Assembly: GCF_022539315.1 (NCBI RefSeq)
Contig: NC_066317.1
Span: 45,363,935-45,427,934, forward strand
From: Serinus canaria
Taxonomy: Eukaryota; Chordata; Aves; Passeriformes; Fringillidae
Direction: 5' to 3'
Length of the DNA stretch: 64,000 bases
Both the position numbers and the translations under genes were made by a program. Positions 13,578 to 26,948 of the stretch are shown in pieces; position 1 is the stretch's first letter; each line of letters starts with the position of its first letter. The notes below the pieces were generated by a model that saw only the letters and a list, made by a program, of their open reading frames with translations, was not told where the DNA came from and ran no database searches.

Positions 13578-13974
13578 CCACAGGGCCCCAGCAGCCCCCA
13601 GGGAGCCTTGCCAAGCCAGCAGAGCATCACCCTGAGCTGGCAGGGTGGGGTTCTAGTAGCCAAGAGAAGGCTGACAAACAGACATTAGGGGCTGTAAGAT
13701 GTGCAGGATGGCAAAGCAGAACAGGAAAGCCTGGAGGTGTCTTCCCAAAGACCAAGGTCTAGGGATTGCTGGAACAGCCCTGTGAAACACAACACTGAGC
13801 AAGGAGTTTGAGCTTTTAGCGCCTACACAAAATAAACACAGCAGCGTGCAGGTGTCCTGAGTAAATGTGGGGTGGGAGGAGAATCCATGTTGCTACAAAT
13901 TCACAAAAGCATTGCAAAGCATGTGCAGTGTCCTGTCCATTCTGCCTCTTGCAGCATGTGCCTCTGTAAACAAT

Positions 13975-13992
13975 ACACACACACACACACAC
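13975..13992 (+). repeat. (AC)9 microsatellite
   Basis: Nine uninterrupted AC units. A short dinucleotide tract, possibly polymorphic. Confidence 0.9.
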
Positions 13993-13993
13993 C

Positions 13994-16900
13994 ACTACAG
14001 ATCCCACACACTCTACTTGCTAACCTTGCTCTTTGGGGATGCTCCTGCAGCAGTGGATATGGTTGTTATCAGAGGTTAATTATAAGCCAAGTAAGTAATG
14101 TATGAACGTAATCTCACACTTCCAAAAGGGGCCAAAACAAGAAAGAAGTTGTTCTGCCTGTCATATAAGTCACATATGTGTCAATGATGGAAACAGTAAT
14201 AAAAAAACTTAGCCACTGTACCTTCAGAAATACTTATGGAGTACCAGCAGTAGAAGAATAAAAAATAATAAATAACAAAACCAACAATACAGAACCATCT
14301 AGATATTGCTTTTCAAGCTGACATCAAACAGGGACATGAACTTCTGGAAGGAACATAAATTTGCTCTCCTGAAGAAAATGTATCTGCATGTACAAGTAGA
14401 CATCTCCCACAGACTTGCACCTGACTTCAAGATCCAGTACCTCCTCAGCATTCTCCCTTCTCCAGCATTTCATCCTAATCACCATGTCCAGCTAGTCCCT
14501 TTCTCACGCTACATCCCAGCAAGTCAGCCTCCCCACCTGATTTCAGTCTCTCTGTCTGTATCGTTGTTCTTCTTCCAGCCTGCCTGGGTGCAAAGGACAG
14601 CGGGCTCACAAGAAAGACAGGTGTGCCAACCCCTCTTGACCATGTACAGGCCAAGCAGTGAGAAATGGACATCACAGAACCCTTCTGGCAGCATCCCTGA
14701 AGCCTGAGCTTGAAGCATGCAATGCCAGGTCTGTCCAGCACAGGAAGCTGTAGACATTCCAACACACCACAAAGATCTTCGTTGCTAAATTCTTCTGAGT
14801 ATGAATAAATTGCAATTTGTCAACTGTTTATGACTTGGCAAAGCATGACTGGGTTTTCCCCAAAGGATTGAAAAACACATCCCTGACAGAAAGGCAGCTC
14901 TAGGGCCAAACCAAGAGCCTCTACTGCAAAGCTCCAAGGCACTTGAACTTCCTAAGGAAAAGGTTACTCAACCTTTTTTAGCTTTGGAAACCAGTGCATT
15001 GTTTACCCTTTGCCTTTGTTCTCATAAACAGCAGAACTGCTTTGACTGATGTTTTCAGAAACAAAAACCTGCCCAAGGCATGGAAAAATCTCCTACATGC
15101 TGTGGTACGCAACAGCCAGAGTTTTACTGTGGGAAATATTAAGCAGCTTGGGTAACAGGGCTGCCATCCCACCTAAAATCACAGTGAAATAACCAGTGTT
15201 ACAGTGGCAGGGTACCTGTACCCCTCCCTGTCCTGGGCTGCTGCTGCTCCTGCACCCAAGCCCACAGGTTTCCCTGCCCATGGGAGCTGGGACTCGTTCA
15301 CACAGCTTTGCTCTTCCAGCCCTCACCAGCACAGAGACTGGGACATGTGCACTCAGCAGGCATTGGCTTGGGAGGTGACTGTCACCCGCTGCAGAGCAGC
15401 ACACACTGGTGACACCAGGGCTTGTCTGACAGCTTTCCTTTCCAGCAATCTAATATTTCAAGCCAGCAGCAGGAGGCCAGGAAGGAGCTCAGGAGACGCC
15501 GTGTGCCACAAGCGGCTCGTCCCGACACGACTCACAGAATAAATAGCTACACCTCCTTCTTCCCCCAGACCTCTGCAGACTCTCAGGGCCATAACATACC
15601 TCAGAATGTATTCCCACCAAACCTGCAATAATTCACTTGTCATAATACACCCAGGATACAGGCCAACAAAAGCAGATTTGTGTTTCATCTTACATTCTGA
15701 TCTCTTAAGTTATGATAAAAGAAAACAAATTGAAATGCAAGGCACTTTTTTTTGGACCCAGTTTCTGGTTTATTATTACAATGAGCTAAACAGGCCTAGC
15801 AGAAACATTTGATCTACATAGATCAGTCTTTCATGTGAGCCAAAGACCACTTCCACCACTTATAAAGATGAACAAAGATCAGGACAATCCATGGGGGTGG
15901 CAGAGGGAAGGTGTAGACCTCAAAGGGTTTGCAAATCCCTCTACAGGAACGGTTTAAGAATCCAAGAACAGTGTCCTCTCCTTTGTTTCCACAAAGAACA
16001 CAGTTCAGTAAATTAATTTTCCTTTTCCAAGAAGTAGTCAGATCTTAGGTTAAAGTCACATGAATTAGTATAAAAATCAGATCACACTATGGAAAAGGTT
16101 CTCTTCCATACCAAACAGAAATGACCTGTGAAAACATATGGCAGGAACAAGTTGGCATATGGGATCATGCTTACTTATCCTGGCAAAGAGAGGAAGAAGC
16201 AAATTATTTATAGTAATTTGTTCTTCATTATAGTGTTTTGCTTTGCATCCCAGATAATTATCATGTATTTTACTTGCTAGCAGTTTGCTGAATTCCACCA
16301 CATAACCACCTTCCTTTGTACCATCCTTTCCATTGGTGTTAATTTCATGGATTCATGTACATTCTTTACACATACCTTCTGGTTTTCCCTTTTTTTTTTC
16401 GTTCGTTGTTTAAGTAGGTCACCTGCACCTATTTTTTTAAGCTGGTAGTAGCAAATGAGTGTTATTGAACACACCAGCAAGTGTTCTAGCCTGTTAGCAA
16501 GGGGTGTTTTCTGAACCTGCTGGAGGAGTTGCATTTGCATTTCTGTTCACACAGGTGGTTCCACTCCTAATCTCAACACACGGAACAGCCACAAGAACTA
16601 AGCCTGAATGCACTGGCAACCAATGGAGGCAGCTGCAAGAAGAAACACATGTCAAAGCTGACAAAAAGACATGCACAGCATCTATAAAGGTATGACAGGA
16701 AGGCAGCAAACCTTATCCACCTCTGCTGGAAGCAAACTGTTCATTGATTTTCCTGGCAGGCTGGAAGAGCTGACTAAGAGAGCTGATTCCAGCCATGGTG
16801 TCTGAGAGCACCCATGAAGTCACAGTCAGAGGTATCCAAGGAAATGGGCAGGGCAGCCACTTCAGGGAATCTGATAGACATGGTCACTTCTTTGATTTGC

Positions 16901-18484
16901 TCCTATGCCCCAGCCTACATGTTTGTCTTCTCTCTTTCATCTTCAGCCACAATGACTTTTTTTCTTTTTTCCTCATTAAAGGAGTGAATGATTTGCTGTC
17001 TAGGTAGGGATTCAGGTTACAAGAGGGATGGTTACACCAAGTCCTCTTAGCATGTGCAGGATGCATGAGTGCATTAGGTGTCTTCACTCCTCTTAGGTTT
17101 TCTTCATTCACGAAATTCCTGCAGCTATAGAATTGTAAGGTCTGAGGAAATAGTATTTTGAACATTGGCAGGAATTATTGACTCCATTACATGCCAACAT
17201 AATGAAAAGACATTGCAGGGGTAAAATTTGTGACTTCCTCACCACTGGTCTCCTTGATAACATCCAGGAAATTTTTATGTGCTCCTTTCCCATTCCACAA
17301 TTTAATAATAGCTCACATAATTAAATCCTATAGGTACACAGTTCAGTGAATGTTCTGCCTAATGGAATTTATAACAAGTACAAATATTACAAGGTCTAAT
17401 TAAATTTTATATGTTGAACAAAGCTTGTGAATAAATTTTATGCATCTCCCAAAATAAATTTATGTAAGGTGCTCTTCCATACACAGAAACATAAAGGTGA
17501 AATTTAGAAATTTGACTTGGGTACAAAAAAAGCTGAAGAAAGAAAGTAGCTTTCCCTTTATTCAGTTATTGTTCTTTCTGCAATCATAGCAGAATTTTTT
17601 TTCTCTACAATCTCCAGGGACTGTCTAGAGTTTTAACACAGGAACAGCTACTGGCAGCGTTATTTTCCTGGACTGATTTTGTATGGTTTTGTAATTCTGC
17701 CATCCCTTTAATTAGCATCTTCAGAGGAAGTTGGGGCATGGATCTCACCATTTTGCATTATTTTTCCATTTTTCATAATTTCATTTACAAGATTAACAGT
17801 AAAAAGGAATCTGTATTCAATCACTGGCTATTGTGCATCTACAACATCAGAAGATACAGAAGAGAATAAGTTTAGTGCTAAACAAGACATGTGCATGGTC
17901 TCTGGGCAGCACATCATGTTGTATGGCATTTACTATGAGTACAGCTAAGCATTTATTTGTTCCCAGAGAGGAAAATTTTAGGAGAGAATCCTCTAGAAGC
18001 CAGCTCCCATAAAAGAATTCAGGAGTAGTCTTGCAAGTACCAAACCTTAGAGTCTTACTATACATGATGGTGGAGATCAACAACCATTGCTGGCTTTACA
18101 TTTAGGTATGCCTGTTATTCCCAAAACCTCTTCCTGAAAATTGCTACAGATTGTTGTGTTTATCTTCCATCTATGTGAGTTTGGCCTCTTTGGGTTGGTT
18201 TGGAAAAAGATGCACAGTATGTTGTGTGCCTCTTGCCTTGAAAGAGATCACCTTTTTACTGACATTTTTGATCAAGAAATGCTTACTCAATGCATTCAAA
18301 TTCTATTTGGGTGACAAAAGGATTGAAACTGCACTTTTCTTCATCCATTCTGTCTTTAGACAAAAAATCATGATAAGAATTCAATTCGTAACTCAAGAGC
18401 TGGAGTATTTTTCTCCTAGATATCCTCAGCAGACCTTCTTAGTGAATAAAAGTATCACACAAAAGTTTCCACAAACTTTCCTCC
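13994..18484. other. Unique noncoding stretch
   Basis: No gene or repeat family recognised in about 4.5 kb. Frames at 14306-14707, 15204-15542 and 14475-14765 overlap on both strands and have no recognisable domains. The part from 17300 to 17480 is notably AT-rich. Confidence 0.5.
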
Positions 18485-18533
18485 TTTTTCCTATATTAAT
18501 ATTTTCCTATATTAATATTTTCCTATATTAATA
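18485..18533 (+). repeat. 16-bp AT-rich tandem repeat
   Basis: The unit CCTATATTAATATTTT appears at 18490-18505 and 18506-18521, followed by a partial third copy to about 18533. A run of five T precedes the first copy. It lies at the 3' end of a chance open frame (18151-18531) and gives that frame its repetitive tail. Confidence 0.9.
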
Positions 18534-20266
18534 CAAGGGAACAGTTCATTTCTACTTTAGTCAGGTCACTTTTGCACAATTAAGAGCTAACCAGGAGAAA
18601 CAACAGGTTTTATGTACAAACAAAAAGTGTGCACATCCATGTGTGTGTCTATATACAAGTATGTGTGCACACATACTCCAGAAATGTGACACTTAACTTT
18701 TACAAGATTGTTTTCAAAATGAAACCTCATATAACCATCTGCCAATTGGATCTAGATCCTAATAATAGGTTCAGAACACTGTCCTTACAAATAAAAAACT
18801 CCCAAGAAGAAACATCTGTTTTAGTGCAAAGGAGCTCCAAATGCAACAGTTTGTTTCCTACCCAGAACACTGCTCTGGTTAGGATTTAATGGGTATAGTG
18901 GCACAAAAGAAGAAAATCTTTGTTTCCCACAGCATCATGGAATATTACAAATCTTCAAATGAAAATCAGAGCTCTTTGGAATAGAAGCAATTCCACTCTG
19001 TCATGGAAGCTACAGCTACACAGGTTTTGAAGCTTTCTCATTTAAACCATGTAGAACATCTCCCTGTGTATTCATCATATAATGCATTTGTGGTTCTCAG
19101 AAAAAGGCTTTCATGTGGCAGGTTTTGGGCAAAACTCAAAATGTAGAAAGTCTGAATGTGCAACTAGTGAGATGTATTTCTGAGCACTCCAATTAGATGC
19201 TAAAATTTGATTGTATGATCCATCCCCAAGTGCCTCTGTGTAAAACTGCATTTCTAAATATATTGTTGCAAAGCTACTGCAGGTTTCTCACTGAAAAAAT
19301 CTATACAACAGTGGGAAAAAGCCTTCTAGCAAATGTTACAACAGAGCCACAATGACAATTTTATTAAAATTATATTAAGAAAGTAATAATATAGGCAAGA
19401 CATAACAAAAAAAATTAATGAATCAAGCAGTCACTGTAAATCATCAGTGAGGGTTTTTTTTTATTTTCATACAGCAATATCAGGCAGAAAAGACTGCTCC
19501 TGTCTGAAGATCACAAGAGTCAGAAGACTGCAGTTTCTGTATTAAAATATTATCACATACAATTTCAAATCACACTATACATTCTGGACTGAAAAACTCA
19601 CTGCATCCAAAATTTGCTTACAACCTGAGAGCTTTGTGTAACAGCCCCAGGCTTAGCAATGTACCCATCCACACCTCAACAAATTCCTTTCCTTCAACCA
19701 ACAGTGGCATGGACAACTCCAGCTCCTCTTGGGTGTGATGCCCAAGCTGATAATGTCTTTCCCTGCTGTGCAGCAGACAAGGCAATTATCTGGCTTCTGC
19801 TTCTAGTGATGCAAAAGATGTGCACTGCAAATACATGTGGAACAGGAAAACGTGTTTCCCTGCTTTCTGTGCAACAGACAGAGGGTAGCAGAGCACATGG
19901 GGAAAAACAAACAAACAAACAAAAAACACCTCAAAGTGAGAGGCAGAAGCTTAAACACAATTCTTCTGCCCTAAAATGCAACTATAAATGTCAGTGTATG
20001 ACACAATAGCTGAGTGTAAATACCACACAGTGCCTCACACACAGGGTTTTCAGGGAGGAATAAATGTCAGACTGTCCTAAAGACGGCTGGTCTTGACCTC
20101 AGCTCTGCCATGATGAAAAGAAAGGCCAAGGAGAAGCCTCCTGGGAAATAACTCCAAGTAGGTTTCAATGCAGTTTATATTTTGTGTATGGCTTCCTGAA
20201 TTTCAGGCCCAGTGAGAATTCTTGGTCCCAGGTTATGCTTTTGAGGTCATATTTATTCTCCTCTGC
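18534..20266. other. Unique noncoding sequence
   Basis: Holds an imperfect TG/TA/CA patch near 18636-18675 and an (AAAC)n run. Otherwise no recognisable element. Confidence 0.5.
19903..19926 (+). repeat. (AAAC)n simple repeat
   Basis: Four to five AAAC units in a row followed by a run of six A. A tetranucleotide microsatellite. Confidence 0.85.
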
Positions 20267-20272
20267 TAAACT

Positions 20273-20589
20273 TGTGGATGCCAGGGGACAGAGAGAGAGA
20301 AATGGCAAGCGTTTCTCACAGCGGCTTGTGAGAAGTTTTAGAGAGCTGGAAAGATGTGACTATAAGCTGTTGACTATAAACAATTTGCAGGTGCTGTTTT
20401 TCTACTTTATTTTTCTGTTCCTCTCAAGGACAGTGTGTGAGAAAGATGTTTCTGTTAGTTAGCCAATAGAGTAGAATCCATCATACCACTCTATAAAAAC
20501 TGCGTGGTTCTTTTGAATAAAGCCTTCTTTGCCTTTCTACGATCCTGCCTCCCACCTGCTCCTGCCCTGACCCCGGCCCACGAGTGACA
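20273..20589 (+). mobile_element. Solo LTR of an endogenous retrovirus (ERVK-like) with perfect target duplication
   Basis: About 317 bases starting TGTGGATGCC and ending CGAGTGACA, which gives TG...CA termini. The six bases on each side are identical (TAAACT at 20267-20272 and 20590-20595), a target-site duplication of the length typical of beta/ERVK elements. Inside are a CCAAT box (20463-20467), a TATA box (CTATAAAAA, 20491-20499) and a polyadenylation signal (AATAAA, 20516-20521), in the order expected for U3 then R. The segment with CGTTTCTCACAG and CTTGTGAGAAG is familiar from songbird LTRs. No gag, pol or env remains between this and any partner LTR, so it is solo. The intact duplication and promoter suggest a fairly young insertion. 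It is read in the forward direction. Confidence 0.88.
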
Positions 20590-20595
20590 TAAACT

Positions 20596-23500
20596 AAAGC
20601 CTGTCACTTGCTGTTTTCAGGCTCCTGGGAAAAAGAAGGGTCCCTGAAGAGGTGTCTGAGATCCCTCCTGCTGGTCGGCAGCTGCAGTGGGGAAGGGGCA
20701 AGACAGCATCCTCTGCCTTGACACTTCTCCTCACCACTGCCTACTCTATTTTTTCACTTAGATAGAAGATCAACACTGAGTAAATTGGATATCTCAGACT
20801 CTTTCTTTTTGGCCTAATATCCTTCTAGTTTTCCTGGAAATGTTCCTTCAAAGGTTACAGTCTGACCCTTAAATACTGAACGCTGTGTGTGTCTAGAAAA
20901 CATCAAGAGCTTAGAAATATGGAACTGCTTCAGAAATCTTCATGTTTGACAAGCCATATTGTTTCTTCATATGGAACATGCTTTTTCTCCCAGAGAGAAA
21001 TGTACACATTAGAATATAAAATCAATACACTGAATGTGAACTTCCCTGCTGTTTCCAAAGCGGATTTTAGCCTGTAAAGCATTAAGATACATATGCATTT
21101 ATGTACAAAATAATGACCTGTGTATTCACATTACAGATAACTCACAAATATAATTTTGACCACTCATTTGTGTATTGAATTGCAGCCAGATCTCCAAACC
21201 AAATTTTGCAGCTGCATCAGTAAAGCAGCAGAACACTAGCCATAAAAAAATCTGTCTTGTTAAGACTGAACTGTGTTGTGGAGTTAGGGACACAATTTAG
21301 GGTGAATCTGCATATACTTCATCACAATTCAATAAAAGGCTTCAGACATTATTCTTCATAATAAATATTTTCAATTTTCATCAATTTTATCCTAGGGAAC
21401 TAAGAATTAAGTATATTCTTATATAGAGAAACATTGCATTTGATGTTTACTCCACAAGCACAAGCATCCCAACCCCAACAGCTTTTATTTCTGCTGAATC
21501 AGGACCAACCCACTCACCCTCCACCACATTTCTGCTAGAGTTGCCTAAATCTCAGAGACCAGCTTTATACAAAGAATAGAAAACCACAGCACTCTAGATG
21601 AGAAGGTTTTGCTGACGAGACATAAAGCAGTTCTATTTTCCAGGGTGGTATAACTCCTGACAAAAAGTTTATTTCCAGTTTTCTCTGGGGGCAATGAGAG
21701 GAGAGTCTGACCCAACAGTGTATTTACTATTTCATGCAAGTAAAAATAAACTCAAATGTCTAATTGTTTTCCTTGGGACCGGTCCAAAGTGTTATGCAAG
21801 TGCTTAAAGAGTCAACAAAATCTCTCAGCTCGAGCTGCTACTCCAGCTGAACCATGGAGTTTTTCTGACATCTAGTGGCAAGTAACTGCAGAGTTTTCTT
21901 CTTCTTAACAGAAAGTTTAGAATTAATTTTCTTCCTCCCAGGAATTTTTGGCAGGACGAAGCCTTCAAAATAGCAAATTATATAGGAGAGCCCTAGCCAG
22001 CCCCCATGTCCTCCCCTGAAGAACACATTTGCTACAATGTGCACTGAAGACCCATGAGACAAAGCATCATCTCCAGAAGATATTAGAGCTCGTTCTGCAG
22101 GCCTTATGAATGCTTTCTTTCCAGATGCAAGCTCTAACGTGGCTTGTGGGCTTCTCCCCCCTCCCCATCTTTAAAAGATTCTGCAGCAAGTCTCTGCAAG
22201 CACCTCACTTAAAAACTGTGCTCTTGATCTGGAGAACTTCTCCTCAGCTGTTGCTGGATGATTAGAGAAAGACATAAATCTTTCACAGAACTGGCTGCAT
22301 GTGAGTTATAAGTCTTTCAAATAATGTGCATCTGTTGCAAAGAAGCTGAGTGCATTTTCCTTTCTCCTGGAAGCACATCTTAAGCACATAAGGCAGTACC
22401 GAATCATTTTAAAATAGTGTAGTAATTATTCCTTGGGTTCCTGAAGCTCAGTAATTGCCCAGACATTTTAAAAAATTAACTATTGAAATTGAGCCCACTA
22501 GAAGTTCTTGGATTAATTCACTGTATCAAGAGGAGTTGCATGGGGAATGTGAAAATGACCACAAAGTTCTTAATATTTTAGATTTAACTTTCTGTGTTCC
22601 ACACATTTCCCATGGTTTGAGCCCAGTGACTTCACTGGGACTTTGCATACATGAGTAAGTAAAGCTGCACTACAGAAACAGCCCTGTGAAGCAAAATTGC
22701 CAGTCCCAAGGGTATGACATCCACACAATCCCCAGTTCATCAGGGACCACCTCAGAGAATGTCTGGCAGTCCAGCTGCACGGACAGGACTGCCACCAGTG
22801 GCTGCAGCACAAGAGGTGCTCTCCTCATGCACACTTTCCACTCCTCCTCCCCAAAGGGATGTAGTTTACTTACTCTGAAGCTAAAATGGTAATGCAGATA
22901 TATTTTACTCTACCTTCTTCATGCACGAGTACTTCTCTTTCCTGAATATCACTCATCAGCTTGTAGGGCGAGCCACCTGTGTTCCTCCTGTGCATTTCCT
23001 GTCTCTGGTCACACACAGCACTAGCAGCTGCTTGCTCTTCTGCCTCTGTATTGGCCTGCTCTGTAAAATGCCTTAAATTCTATGGATTAAAAAAAAAAAT
23101 TAGACTGAAGCCATAGCCCTTCAACAGAAACAACATAAATATTTCTTCCATCAGAAAAAATACCCACTGTGGATAAAGAAAGATTGAAAGGCAGAAGTGA
23201 CTGTGAGCCTGAGCATTCCCAGAAAGATGGCCCTCACTATGCACATGACTGCCAAGCAGTAAGATAAATGGTGACTTTGAATTCCCTGAGCAAAACTGTA
23301 GCCCAGCTTTACATATACTTGTGTCTCGCTGTGCCTCTGTCCTGTATTCCTCAAGGACCTTGGCAGGGACAAACCTCTGCATTTACAGCTGCCATTCCTT
23401 GCTCCCTGCCCTTTTCTAACAGCTTCACTTTGAGCTTCCTTTACAAAGCAAAACAGAGAAGCAATCTACTCCTCTATTTCTCAGCAGTTATTGGTCAAAA

Positions 23501-26500
23501 CTAAGTGTTTTTTGGCAGAATTAAAAATAGATTCTGGGTCTCTCAAGCAGTCCCCCTGTAGTCAACAGAATTGTTTCTGCCAAATATTTAAGAGATGTAG
23601 ATGTAGAAATAAAGTCTTATCTTTTAAATCATCTCCCTAATTTCTCCCATTTCTAATGCTGGCTGCTAGTTTTGCACATAATCAACGGTGTTTAATTTTT
23701 TCTTTGTCTCAACACAAAAATACATGAAAAACAAATATTAGGGTTCTTTTTCCCCTAAAAAATATTCCATTTGCATCATAATTATTTTATCATCTGGAAG
23801 AACCTTCCACCCATATGCAACTGTGGAGTGTGTGACAGACCAACTAAAGTACTAGAAATATTTTTCAGAGGAGCAATGCTGATGTGAGGGTTGCAACAGG
23901 ACAGAGCACCAAGAGTCACCTTTTTTCTAAAGAGGTGATGATTTAAAATAACCATTTTGGCAGATGCAAAGCACAGGAGAGTTTTCATCAGCATCCCATC
24001 CTCCAACAAAACATACAGATGGTGCCCAGGGAATTAAAACTTAAGAATTCAGACATTGTTGTGGACAATAAATACAGAACATACAGTACTTCATAGTGGG
24101 AAGGAGAAGGAATCTCCCTTCCAAAACTGACCTGTCACCATGACAAAGATGTATTGCCTGTACTGCATGAACGTCTGCAACACCACTTAAATAGAGAGCA
24201 TGTAATGAGTCCTGCAGCTTAACTGAAGGGAACATCCTGTTTCATTTTTCATACAAGGCCTGATTCTGCTTGAGCAGCACAAGGCAGGAGTGACTCAACT
24301 GAAGCCCTTGGTGTTAAAGTGACATTTTCAAAATCAGAGCTGCAACACTTTTCATCAAAATAAAAAATGTTAACTGCCAAACCTGCGTCTCCTGTAGTTC
24401 AACTTCCTTTCAATGAAAATCACAGTTATCACTTGGGAGTGAACTTCTTCATGGACCCTTCTCCAGTCAGTGTGGCTGTTCCTGTTCTTAGCTATAATAA
24501 ATTAATTTATGCCCCAAGCTGTTACTCTCACATACAAAGAGGAAAACAGGAGCTACCTTCTCCCCATTTTGAAAACTCTATTGGCTATTGCTGTGGTCTT
24601 CTGTGTCTGTACTAGTATTACATCCAACCAAGTCACTTGTAAATGGATTAACAAATAAACAGCACAGCCTGGAGGTGGTAATAGGAGAGAAACTTTAAGC
24701 ATTTTTACCCGTACAAAGAGAACATGGATGAAAAAGGACACTGTTTTGTACTAAACTATGGATTCAAGGCTACAGGGCAATATTCATTCTAGTGTTGGGT
24801 ATCCTTAGCTCATTTGGCTGAAAGGGATCTGAATGTTTCAGGTTTTATGCATGGCCCTTCCCTAAAGAATCTTCTTGCTCTCTGCAAGAGAAAGGAAGTT
24901 TAAAGCCCACCTTACTGCTAAAACCACAGTGCCAAGAAATATGCCTTCCATTAACTTTGGGTCTGTGAAATGACACCTATTTGAAATGGACAGGAAATTT
25001 AAACACTTTTTCCAAGAACTTTTTTTCCTTAGTATCCTTCTGAGAACAATTTAACCTCAGATGCTGGAAAATCCATGCATTATTACAAACTGGGAATTTT
25101 CTTTGCATGATGAGTTAGTTTTGCACACATTAACCGAGATTTCACAATTCCCAGTGTAGCAATAGGTTTAAGAAAGCACCTGCACTGCAAAATCTCCAAA
25201 CCTGACCAGAACAAATTTTGTTTAATTTTTGGGTATTGACAATTATTTGAAGCGCAAACTGTGCAATAATCAATCCCACTTAGTTCTGATCCTACTTTTA
25301 AGGAGCCAGGTATTATTTCAAAGTTCATATTTACACTATCTCTGAATGGTGTAAATGCCATCTGGAAGTCAGGAGTCAAAAGTCTTATGTGGACAGGTAT
25401 AAACTCAACCAATTATGCCTTTGAAGAAATTCCTGAAAACACTTGCAAAAAAACCAACAACAATTCGACCTTAGTGCCAATGTAAGTTATTTTAAATAAT
25501 ATTATGAATTGATTTATAAATTTATAATTTTTGACTATATCTTCAAACATGACACCATTTGCAGTGGGTCTGGGACTGTATACCAAATTTTTGTGCAAAT
25601 AAGATTAACTCCTTTAACCTCACCTGGGTTGTTACCTGCTTATACTGGGGCTACATTTCCCCTGTTGGTTCCTGTTTATTTCTAGGAAATGCATGTACAT
25701 GCCATGTTCATTCAAATAAGTGGTTTGCTGGAGCATTGTACATCCACCTGAGCAGCTTGTTCCCCTTCCTCCATTACAGTAGGGAAAAAGATTCACACTC
25801 AAGGACATATAATTTGCATTTGCTCCTTTTTGCTCATCTGTAGCACGAACTAAACCTGCCACCACCAAAGTTTAAGAAATAGTTATGCTGAAAAGATGTC
25901 CATGGCCCATTCCCAGGAAACTGGTGAGTGTAACAGTGACCATACAGCCAGTGACTCAGATTAGAGGGTAAGAACCATTTTCCAGCAGAAAAGTGCTACT
26001 AAGATCCACATTGTTGCACAACACTTTGAACCTTGAAGGCATCTTAGACAATAGCACAAAGATTGTTTTCTATTCTCAGTCTTGTTTCAGTCAGTCATAT
26101 CCCCTGGTATCCAAAAAACCAGAGATGAATGTTAGAACGGGCTCTGGATAACACATTACCTAATGCTGTTCAAGACTAGGAGAATTACCTGTTGGAAATT
26201 ATCTGGAAGGGTCTTAATGAATACCACAAGGTTTCTGCTAAACAGACGTTCTTAGCCAGTCTGGAGAGATTCTACCTCGGATCACGATTAATTGCTTGGA
26301 TTTCATAAGGTGCACCAGATGTCAGGGTCAGCAAGTCCTCTTGCTGTTTCAGGAACACTGCCAAAAATATTGGCTGGCTCTGTTCCAGGGGACTGACTTC
26401 ATGCAGCAGCAGGATAGCAGTCACTGGTCGTCCTTTAAAGGTTTGATTTCCATCCTGATTTCTAAACGGTGAGAACTTTAGATAAACAGGAAACTCAAGA

Positions 26501-26935
26501 ATTTTTTATGCCTAGAGGAACACTCACCTACCCAAATTATTTCAAGCATGGCAAAGGATATTTAAGATTTATTATCTAAGGGATGGCATGAATGCTGACC
26601 ATGAAAAAAAGCAGACAGGAAAGCAAGGAAGATGTTGTATTTATTCACACTCAGACATGCATTAGTGCTGTTGACTGTCTTTTGTCTGCCTGGAGAGTTC
26701 AATTTGGCAATTCCAATATATAATATTGCAGCCCTTTAACTGTAAGCTCTCCTGCTGCCAGAGGTCAACTCTCAACAAGCTAGTAAGTCTCTGGGAGAGT
26801 CAGAGAAAGCTGCCCACCCTTTCAATCTCAGCAAATGGTGGGGGTGGCTCAAAGCATGAAAAGGCAGGAGGGCAGGTGATTTCTTATGACAACAGAAATT
26901 TGTGTTTCCTTTGCCTTTCTCACACAAGAATAAGC
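20596..26935. other. Long unique noncoding stretch
   Basis: About 6.3 kb with no recognised gene or interspersed repeat. One site (21866-21878) resembles a CTCF core with one mismatch. Frames such as 23080-23382 (-) and 25083-25412 (-) have no recognisable domains. Confidence 0.5.
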
Positions 26936-26948
26936 TTTTTTTTTTTTT
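26936..26948 (+). repeat. T13 homopolymer
   Basis: Thirteen consecutive T within otherwise ordinary sequence. No attached retroposed body is recognised on the reverse strand. Confidence 0.85.

Noticed and set aside
13440..13640. CpG island or promoter in the GC patch
   Set aside because: The GC content comes from CAGC/CTGC repeats and CpG is scarce, so it does not look like an island.
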